DNA of 64,000 bases, taken from assembly GCF_004127445.1 (NCBI RefSeq), contig NZ_QEXM01000040.1:124001-188000 (forward strand), read 5' to 3'. A program made the position numbers and the translations under genes. Positions 58,256 to 64,000 of the stretch are shown here, piece by piece. The DNA is from Streptomyces alfalfae (GTDB lineage Bacteria; Actinomycetota; Actinomycetes; Streptomycetales; Streptomycetaceae). The notes under the pieces were generated by a model, which worked only from the letters and a program-made list of their open reading frames with translations, did no database searches and had not been told where the DNA came from. The stretch's first letter is position 1. Each line of letters opens with the position of its first letter.

Positions 58256-59428
58256 TCAGGGCTTCGGCGTGCGCAGGGCCGCTCCGATGTGGGCCGCCGC
58301 GGTGCTCAGATGGCGGCGGGCGTCGCGGAACTGGTCGCTCGTCACGCCGTGGTCCCGCGCCGCGTCACGGATGTCGTCCCGGAAGCGGTCCAGGAGCCGG
58401 TCCAGGTCGCGGGCGGGGTCGCCGGTCGGGTCCTCCTTGGCCCAGTCGGGGAGATAGCCCACCGGCACGTCATCGGGAGCCGTGCTGAACGCGGCCTCGG
58501 CCTCGCGTCCCGCATCGGGCGTGGGTCCTGCCTCAGCCTCGGGTCCCGCATCGGTCGGTGCGGCGCTCGCGGTGTCCTTCGGCTCGGCCGGGTCCCGCGT
58601 GGCGTCGGCGTCCTTGGGCTCGGAGCGTGAGCCGGACGTGCGGGACCCCGGCCAGACGCCGAACTCCTTGCCCAGATCCATGCCGAACTGGCCGAACTCC
58701 TTGGCCAGCTTCGTCAGGCCCTCCTCGACGCCCGTCGGCCACTCCTCGCGGGGATAGTGGCCCTCGACCTGCTCGCGGATGCGCCGCGCGATGCGCTGGA
58801 CCTCCTCCTGGGCCAGGGTCCGCGCCCGGTCCTGGGCCTCCTTGGCCTCGCGGCGCGCCCGCTGGGCCTCGTCACGGGCCCGGCGGCTCTCGTCCTTGGC
58901 CCGCCGCGCCTGCTCCTTCCACTCCTGCTTGGCGCGCTTGAACTCCTCCTTGGCCTGCTGCCAGCCGTCCTTGTCGCCCCAGGCGGCGTCGAGGAAGTCG
59001 GACGCGTCGGGGAAGGCGCCCGCCGCCGCCCCGCTCGCGCCGCGCGCCTCCTTGGCGGCCGCCCGCATCTCGCGGCGCAGGTCTCCCGCCACACCCTGGA
59101 CGCCGTCCCGGATCTCCGCGGCCAGTTCGGCGACCGACTCGCGGATCTCCAGCTCCAGGTCGGCCAGCTCGCCGCTGCGCGCGGCCAGCTCGGCGCGGCC
59201 CGCGTCCGTGATGGCGTACACCTTTCTGCCGCCCTCGGTGGTGTGTCTGACCAGGCCCTCGGCCTCCAGCTTCGCCAGGCGGGGGTAGACGGTGCCGGCC
59301 GAAGGCGCGTACAGCCCGTGGAAGCGCTCCTCCAGGAGGCGGATCACCTCGTAACCATGGCGGGGGGCCTCGTCCAGCAGCTTGAGCAGGTACAGGCGCA
59401 GGCGGCCGTGGGCGAACACGGGAGGCAT
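58256..59428 (-). CDS. PadR-family regulator with long coiled-coil tail
   Basis: A 390-residue protein starting at ATG 59428, about 3.5 times the length of a minimal PadR. Residues 1-90 are the PadR winged helix (LRLYLLKLLDEAPRHGYEVI, RLLEERFHGLYAPSAGTVYP, RLAKLEAEGLVRHTTEGGRK). Residues 95-230 form a charged helical coiled coil rich in Lys, Arg, Ala and Glu (KEEFKRAKQEWKEQARRAKD, EAQRARREAKEAQDRARTLA). The C-terminal 120 residues are disordered, then helical (DLDRLLDRFRDDIRDAARDH). The preceding gene (DUF4097) is one base away. Operator-like palindromes upstream of that gene suggest autoregulation. Confidence 0.87.
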   Translation of the reverse strand: MPPVFAHGRLRLYLLKLLDEAPRHGYEVIRLLEERFHGLYAPSAGTVYPRLAKLEAEGLVRHTTEGGRKVYAITDAGRAELAARSGELADLELEIRESVAELAAEIRDGVQGVAGDLRREMRAAAKEARGASGAAAGAFPDASDFLDAAWGDKDGWQQAKEEFKRAKQEWKEQARRAKDESRRARDEAQRARREAKEAQDRARTLAQEEVQRIARRIREQVEGHYPREEWPTGVEEGLTKLAKEFGQFGMDLGKEFGVWPGSRTSGSRSEPKDADATRDPAEPKDTASAAPTDAGPEAEAGPTPDAGREAEAAFSTAPDDVPVGYLPDWAKEDPTGDPARDLDRLLDRFRDDIRDAARDHGVTSDQFRDARRHLSTAAAHIGAALRTPKP

Positions 59429-59429
59429 C

Positions 59430-60347
59430 TCAGAGCACCTTCTTGTCGGTCGGGCCGTCGAGCGGGCCGTCGGTCGGGCCAGTGGCGGGGCCATGGGAGG
59501 GGCCGTCGGTCGGACCGTCGGCCCCGGGGAATTCTTCCTCCACGGGCGGCCTGCGCAGGAGCGCGACCGAACCGGAGACCGTGGTCGCCTTGAGACGGCC
59601 GCTGCCCGCCCCGAGCCGGCCCGTGACGCGCTTGGCGCCCCACTGGCCGCTCACCCGCAGGTCCTCGAAGGCGTTCGACACCGCGCCGGACGTGGTGTCC
59701 ACCTCCACCTCCGCGTCCGCGGGGTGCGGCAGTCGCACGGCGATCTCCCCCGTGACGTTGGTCAGGGCCACCTGGGGCGCCTCGCCCGCCGGGGTGAGGT
59801 CCACGATCATCGAGCCGCTGACCGAATCGGCCCGAACGGAGGACCCCGCGGCCTCGACCACGGTCAGATCACCCGAGACGGAGACGCACCGCAGCTCGCC
59901 GGTGAGGCCCTGCGCCTCGATGCTCCCCGAGACCGTCTCGGCGTGGACCGGCCCGGAGAGGCCCACCAGTGTCGTGCCGCCGGTGACGCCTCTGACCTCC
60001 GTGCGTCCCTCGATGCCGGAGACCATGGTGGCCGCGCCGACCGCGCCCACCTCGACACGCGCCCCGGCCGGCACGGCAAGCGTGACCGCGGCGCTGCGAC
60101 GCCACCCCTTGAAGTCGAAGCGCTTGAGGAAGCCCTTCCACTGGAGGTCGTCATAGGCGACGGTGACCACGCCGTCCTGCTGGCTGACCGTCAGGGGAGG
60201 GCCCTCGACGTCGGACACCTCAAGGCGGGCGGAGTCCTCGCCCGTGCCCACCACGTTCACCGTGCCGTTGACCACGCGCACCCGGAGGGTGGTCACGGGG
60301 GCGTCAAACGTGAGCTTCTGCGGCTCGGCGACGGACCACTCAGGCAT
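59430..60347 (-). CDS. DUF4097-family beta-strand repeat protein
   Basis: A 305-residue protein from ATG 60347 with GAGGAGG upstream. It is a repetitive beta-helix-like sequence with short Val/Gly/Ser/Thr strands (VSGIEGRTEVRGVTGGTTLV, TVSGSIEAQGLTGELRCVSV, SGSMIVDLTPAGEAPQVALT), ending in a Gly/Pro/Asp repeat (PTDGP units). No signal peptide or membrane segment is seen. DUF4097 proteins are often encoded next to PadR regulators in Gram-positive bacteria; the function is unknown. The next gene starts one base after the stop. Confidence 0.85.
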   Translation of the reverse strand: MPEWSVAEPQKLTFDAPVTTLRVRVVNGTVNVVGTGEDSARLEVSDVEGPPLTVSQQDGVVTVAYDDLQWKGFLKRFDFKGWRRSAAVTLAVPAGARVEVGAVGAATMVSGIEGRTEVRGVTGGTTLVGLSGPVHAETVSGSIEAQGLTGELRCVSVSGDLTVVEAAGSSVRADSVSGSMIVDLTPAGEAPQVALTNVTGEIAVRLPHPADAEVEVDTTSGAVSNAFEDLRVSGQWGAKRVTGRLGAGSGRLKATTVSGSVALLRRPPVEEEFPGADGPTDGPSHGPATGPTDGPLDGPTDKKVL

Positions 60348-60387
60348 GGAGCTGACCTCCTCGACGACGGGTCGACCTCGACGCGCC

Positions 60388-60419
60388 ATATCGTGTCTTC
60401 TGTTATTCACGATATATCG
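60388..60419. promoter_or_regulatory. Candidate PadR operator upstream of DUF4097-padR
   Basis: Inverted repeat ATATCGTG (60388-60395)-N12-CACGATAT (60408-60415), with the overlapping palindrome CGATATATCG (60410-60419). The AT-rich core stands out in this GC-rich DNA and sits 40-70 bp before the DUF4097 start. Confidence 0.6.
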
Positions 60420-60486
60420 CGGATGGCGGAAGTCAAGACATGCGAAGAGTGAAGCCCTCGTATGAGGTGAATGGACGGTTATGTCC

Positions 60487-60492
60487 TAGCGT
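60487..60492 (+). promoter_or_regulatory. -10 element for a leaderless transcript
   Basis: TAGCGT ends seven bases before the ATG at 60499, the spacing for a transcript that begins at the start codon. Confidence 0.45.
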
Positions 60493-60498
60493 AGGACC

Positions 60499-61323
60499 AT
60501 GTCGTCCGAAGCCTCCGCGCGCACGAGCACCGCCGGTGCGCTGCTGCTCTGCCGGGCAGATCCCGACGCGGTCGGGTCCGTCGCCCCACTGCTCCGTGAG
60601 CGGATGCTGCTCGCGCCCGCGGGCCGCGGCTGGACCGTGCTGGTCCCCGAGGGCCGCCCGTGGCAGCAGGGCGGGGAGCCCGTCGACCGGGTGCTCACCG
60701 GCTGGGCCACGGCGCTCGCCGTGGGTTCGAGCTGGCCCGTGCTCGCCCTGTGGTGGGACACCGACCGCTCCGGATACACCCTCGCCGCCGGCTTCCGGCG
60801 CACCGTCGGCTACGAGTGGCTGACCAGCGGCACGCCCGTCGGGGAGGACGAGGCGATGCGGACGTTCGCCGCGCGGCTCGGCCTCGACCCCGTCCTGGAC
60901 ATGCAGTCACTCGACGCGCTGACCAGGCCCGACGTCGGGTCCGACGCGCGCGCGAGGATGCGCGGGCTGCTTGCCGTCCTGACCCGCACCGGCCTCGGAC
61001 TCCCGCCGGGCCTCGACCCCGGCGCGCCCGCCGACCGGTTGCGCGAGGCGGCGCGGGCCCACCAGGACGCGCGGCCGGTCGAGTGGACCGGATGGCGGGA
61101 CGCGGCGCGCGCGGAGTTCGACGTGGTCGAGAGCGGGCCGCTCGGCCCCTGGATGCGTGGCCCCAGGGCGCGGAAGCTCGCCGCGGCGCAGGTGGCGGCG
61201 GCGCTCCCGCTGGCGGCATGGGCGGTACGGCGGCGCAGCGGCGGCTGGGCCACGGCCGCCGGAATCCTGCTGGCACAGGGCGCGCTGGGCCTCGCGTACG
61301 ACAGGATGCGCGCGCACGACTAG
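60499..61323 (+). CDS. Conserved protein of unknown function with C-terminal membrane segment
   Basis: A 274-residue protein. Residues 1-110 look globular (MSSEASARTSTAGALLLCRA, WTVLVPEGRPWQQGGEPVDR, LALWWDTDRSGYTLAAGFRR). The C-terminus has hydrophobic segments (KLAAAQVAAALPLAAWAVRR, GWATAAGILLAQGALGLAYD) compatible with a tail anchor. No catalytic motif is recognised. The start is probably leaderless, and the gene diverges from the DUF4097 gene. Confidence 0.72.
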   Translation: MSSEASARTSTAGALLLCRADPDAVGSVAPLLRERMLLAPAGRGWTVLVPEGRPWQQGGEPVDRVLTGWATALAVGSSWPVLALWWDTDRSGYTLAAGFRRTVGYEWLTSGTPVGEDEAMRTFAARLGLDPVLDMQSLDALTRPDVGSDARARMRGLLAVLTRTGLGLPPGLDPGAPADRLREAARAHQDARPVEWTGWRDAARAEFDVVESGPLGPWMRGPRARKLAAAQVAAALPLAAWAVRRRSGGWATAAGILLAQGALGLAYDRMRAHD

Positions 61324-61476
61324 ACGCTCACGCCCGGCCGCGCACGAACGAGACGCTCACGCCCGCCCGCGCGCCCGGAGATGCGGACGCCATCCCGCGG
61401 CTGCCCGCACCCAGACGCCGGCCAGGGCCGCCCGCGCTCGAAGAGCGGCCCAGGCCGCCCGTACGCGGGACGCCTG

Positions 61477-61540
61477 CTCGTCCTCGTCCTTCTAACTCGT
61501 CCTCGTCCTCTACTCGTCCTCGTCCTCGTCGTCGAGGCGC
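61477..61540. repeat. CTCGTCCT tandem repeats around the DUF6104 stop
   Basis: CTCGTCCTCGTCCT occurs at 61477-61490, 61496-61509 and 61513-61526, with stop-containing spacers CTAA and CTA between, continuing as CTCGTC units. The innermost copy encodes the acidic DDEDEDE tail of DUF6104; the outer copies lie beyond its stop. Confidence 0.8.
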
Positions 61541-61692
61541 GCCAGCCACGTCGCCAGGCGCTCGACCGGGACCTCGAAGTCGGGATTGAGGTCCACGAAG
61601 GTGCGGAGCTGCTCGGCGAGCCACTCGAAGGTGACCTCCTCCTCGCCGCGCCGCTTCTCCAGCTCCTCGATGCCACGGTCGGTGAAGTACAA
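61510..61692 (-). CDS. DUF6104 small acidic protein
   Basis: A 60-residue protein from ATG 61692 (MYFTDRGIEELEKRRGEEEV start). It is helical and strongly acidic, ending in a run DDEDEDE encoded by a CTCGTC microsatellite. No function known. It is transcribed in the same direction as kgd and lies about 130 bases beyond the kgd stop, separated by a terminator. Confidence 0.82.
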   Translation of the reverse strand: MYFTDRGIEELEKRRGEEEVTFEWLAEQLRTFVDLNPDFEVPVERLATWLARLDDEDEDE

Positions 61693-61759
61693 GGCGATCT
61701 CCGTCGGGGGTGTGGTGAATGTGCCTGCTCAGATTATCCGCCGCCCGGGAGACGCCGAA

Positions 61760-61800
61760 GGGCCCGGCCCTCGGGTGACGAGCACTCGGGGGCCGGGCCC
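61760..61800. terminator. Terminator after kgd/sucA
   Basis: GGGCCCGGCCC (61760-61770) pairs with GGGCCGGGCCC (61790-61800) as the outer part of a nearly 18-bp stem with two mismatches, loop ACGAG, 22 bases beyond the kgd stop. Confidence 0.7.
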
Positions 61801-61821
61801 AGCAGGTCGGACCGTGGGGGC

Positions 61822-64000
61822 CTAGGCCTCGAAGACCTCGCTCAGAAGCTGCTCCTGCTCCTGCTCGTGGCGCTTCTTCGAGCCGACCGCCGGCGACGAG
61901 CCGTGCGGCCGCGAGATGCGGCGCAGACGCTCACCGTGCGGGATGTCGGCGCCGACCGCCAGGTCCAGGTGGTCGATGAGGTTGAGGGCGATGAAGGGCC
62001 ACGCGCCCTGATTCGCCGGCTCCTCCTGCGCCCACAGGTACTTTTCGGCGTTCGGGAACTTGGAGATCTCCTCCTGGAGCTCCGCACCCGGCAGCGGGTA
62101 CAGGCGCTCGATGCGGATGATCGCCGTGTCCGTGACACCGCGCTTCTGCCGCTCGGCCTCCAGCTCGTAGTAGAGCTTGCCCGCGCAGAAGACGACCTTG
62201 CGGACCGCGTTCGGGTCCACGGTGGCGTCGCCGATGACCGGGCGGAAGCCGCCCGACGTGAACTCCTCCGTCTTGGAGGCCGCGGCCTTGAGGCGCAGCA
62301 TCCACTTCGGGGTGAAGACCACCAGCGGCTTGTGGTGCGGGTTGTGCACCTGCCACCGCAGGAGGTGGAAGTAGTTCGACGGCAGGGTCGGCATCGCGAC
62401 CGTCATGTTGTTCTGCGCGCAGAGCTGGAGGAACCGCTCGGGACGGGCCGAGGAGTGGTCCGGGCCCTGGCCCTCGTAGCCGTGCGGGAGCAGGAGCGTG
62501 ACGCCGGACGTCTGGCCCCACTTCTGCTCGGCGGAGGAGATGAACTCGTCGACGACGGTCTGCGCGCCGTTGACGAAGTCACCGAACTGCGCCTCCCACA
62601 TCACGAGGGACTCGGGACGGGCCAGGGAGTAACCGTACTCGAAGCCCATCGCCGCGTACTCCGAGAGGAGCGAGTCGTAGGCGTTGAAGCGCGCCTGGTC
62701 CTCGGAGAGGTAGAGCAGCGGGGTGTAGTCGTCGCCGGTCTCGCGGTCGATGAGGACCGCGTGGCGCTGGCCGAACGTGCCGCGGCGCGAGTCCTGGCCC
62801 GCGAGGCGCACCGGGGTGCCCTCCATCAGCAGCGAGCCGATGGCGAGGGTCTCGCCCATGCCCCAGTCGATCGTGCCGTCCTCGACCATGGCCGCGCGGC
62901 GCTGGAGCTGCGGGAGCAGTCGCGGGTGCACGGTGACGCGGTCGGGGATGTTGACCTGGGACTCGGCGATGCGCTTGACGACCTCCTGGGAGATCGCGGT
63001 GTTCACCGTGACGGGGAACTCGGCCTCGGGACCCGGGACCTCCACCGGCGAGGGCTGCGAGGTGGCCTCGCGGACCTCGGTGAAGACCTTCTCCAGCTGG
63101 CCCTGGTAGTCCTGGAGGGCCTGCTCGGCCTCTTCCAGGGTGATGTCGCCGCGACCGATGAGGGACTCGGTGTAGAGCTTGCGCACCGAGCGCTTCTTGT
63201 CGATCAGGTCGTACATCAGCGGCTGGGTGAACGCCGGGTTGTCCGACTCGTTGTGACCGCGGCGGCGGTAGCAGATGAGGTCGATCACGACGTCCTTGTT
63301 GAACGCCTGACGGAACTCGAAGGCCAGGCGGGCCACGCGGACCACGGCCTCCGGGTCGTCGCCGTTCACGTGGAAGATCGGCGCCTCGATCATCCGCGCC
63401 ACGTCCGTCGAGTACATCGACGAGCGGGACGACTCCGGGGCGGCGGTGAAGCCGACCTGGTTGTTGATGACGATGTGGACCGTGCCGCCCGTGCGGTAAC
63501 CGCGCAGCTGCGACATGTTCAGGGTCTCGGCCACCACGCCCTGGCCCGCGAAGGCCGCGTCGCCGTGGAGGGCCACCGGCAGGACCGTGAAGTCCGTGCC
63601 GCCCTTGTTGATGATGTCCTGCTTGGCGCGGACGATGCCTTCGAGGACCGGGTCGACCGCCTCCAGGTGCGAGGGGTTGGCGGCCAGCGAGACCTTGATC
63701 TGCTCGCCGTCCAGACCGGTGAAGGTGCCCTCGGCGCCCAGGTGGTACTTCACGTCGCCGGAGCCGTGCATCGACTTCGGGTCGAGGTTGCCCTCGAACT
63801 CGCGGAAGATCTGCGCGTACGACTTGCCGACGATGTTCGCGAGGACGTTCAGGCGGCCGCGGTGGGCCATGCCGATGACGACCTCGTCCAGGCGCGACTC
63901 GGCGGCGGAGTCGATGACCGCGTCGAGCAGCGGGATGACGGACTCGCCGCCCTCCAGGGAGAAGCGCTTCTGGCCGACGTACTTCGTCTGCAGGAACGTC
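61822..64000 (-). CDS. kgd: Multifunctional 2-oxoglutarate dehydrogenase E1 / decarboxylase (Kgd/SucA), 5' partial
   Basis: The window contains the C-terminal 725 residues; the start lies beyond 64000. Thiamine-diphosphate-dependent 2-oxoglutarate decarboxylase. Visible landmarks: AHRGRLNVLANIVGKSYAQI, NQVGFTAAPESSRSSMYSTD, the ThDP/Mg2+-site region IFHVNGDDPEAVVRVARLAF, YRRRGHNESDNPAFTQPLMY, and the transketolase-like C-terminal part (YEGQGPDHSSARPERFLQLC). In Actinobacteria the full protein is about 1,270 residues, with an E2-like acyltransferase domain at its N-terminus that is not covered here. It is the TCA-cycle entry into succinyl-CoA or succinic semialdehyde. Confidence 0.95.
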   Translation of the reverse strand, partial: TFLQTKYVGQKRFSLEGGESVIPLLDAVIDSAAESRLDEVVIGMAHRGRLNVLANIVGKSYAQIFREFEGNLDPKSMHGSGDVKYHLGAEGTFTGLDGEQIKVSLAANPSHLEAVDPVLEGIVRAKQDIINKGGTDFTVLPVALHGDAAFAGQGVVAETLNMSQLRGYRTGGTVHIVINNQVGFTAAPESSRSSMYSTDVARMIEAPIFHVNGDDPEAVVRVARLAFEFRQAFNKDVVIDLICYRRRGHNESDNPAFTQPLMYDLIDKKRSVRKLYTESLIGRGDITLEEAEQALQDYQGQLEKVFTEVREATSQPSPVEVPGPEAEFPVTVNTAISQEVVKRIAESQVNIPDRVTVHPRLLPQLQRRAAMVEDGTIDWGMGETLAIGSLLMEGTPVRLAGQDSRRGTFGQRHAVLIDRETGDDYTPLLYLSEDQARFNAYDSLLSEYAAMGFEYGYSLARPESLVMWEAQFGDFVNGAQTVVDEFISSAEQKWGQTSGVTLLLPHGYEGQGPDHSSARPERFLQLCAQNNMTVAMPTLPSNYFHLLRWQVHNPHHKPLVVFTPKWMLRLKAAASKTEEFTSGGFRPVIGDATVDPNAVRKVVFCAGKLYYELEAERQKRGVTDTAIIRIERLYPLPGAELQEEISKFPNAEKYLWAQEEPANQGAWPFIALNLIDHLDLAVGADIPHGERLRRISRPHGSSPAVGSKKRHEQEQEQLLSEVFEA

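Overview
This window is high-GC chromosomal DNA from a Streptomyces. The evidence is the sigR-rsrA pair, a WhiB-family (wblE) gene, nickel superoxide dismutase, the dasR-dasABC-nagB N-acetylglucosamine system, epi-isozizaene synthase with a CYP170-type P450, and many GTG starts. From memory, gene order follows the S. coelicolor region around SCO5216 (sigR) to SCO5281 (alpha-ketoglutarate decarboxylase), so this is mostly conserved core chromosome with small strain-variable insertions. I found no tRNA or rRNA genes, insertion sequence, prophage or CRISPR array.

Positions 1-7.5 kb hold a partial SRAP protease, an alpha/beta hydrolase, sigR-rsrA with a visible autoregulatory promoter and an alternative upstream start, two overlapping membrane HD-domain proteins (one with an intact HD-GYP site), a TPR-like protein and peptide deformylase. 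7.5-14 kb holds the two-gene albaflavenone operon, facing nrdAB. The nrdAB leader carries both a cobalamin riboswitch and paired NrdR boxes. 14-18.5 kb is a carboxylate-uptake block (MctP-like symporter with DUF3311 partner, then CstA-YbdD). 18.6-25.4 kb is the das/nag system: DasR, a sugar ABC importer without its own ATPase, a GH3 glycosidase and NagB, with recognisable DasR operators.

25.6-34 kb holds a TetR regulator, a PdtaS-like sensor kinase beside wblE, a diacylglycerol-kinase family protein, the rshA-sigH anti-sigma/sigma pair, a UBP-type zinc finger protein and a Na+/H+ antiporter. 34-43 kb holds a PLP enzyme, a peptidoglycan amidase, and a family 2B encapsulin shell gene followed by its polyprenyl synthetase cargo. 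After these come a GNAT enzyme, two poorly known small or secreted proteins, a HAD hydrolase overlapping the remnant of a phosphotransferase gene, and a SnoaL-fused ECF sigma factor.

43-54 kb holds a tetracycline-type ribosomal protection protein with an upstream leader ORF, a CPBP membrane protease, an orphan response regulator with no normal start codon, sodN/sodX, a CGNR regulator, a methyltransferase and a polar amino acid ABC transporter. 54.8-64 kb holds malic enzyme, an MDR oxidoreductase, an HTH/Clp-N pair with twin operators, a PadR/DUF4097 pair, small unknown genes and the C-terminal part of the multifunctional 2-oxoglutarate enzyme (Kgd/SucA). Common themes are thiol, osmotic and oxidative stress control (sigma-R, sigma-H, Ni-SOD, WblE) and carbon or amino-sugar supply (Das/Nag, CstA/MctP, malic enzyme, Kgd). 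Isoprenoid chemistry appears twice: sesquiterpene synthase with P450, and an encapsulated prenyl synthase.
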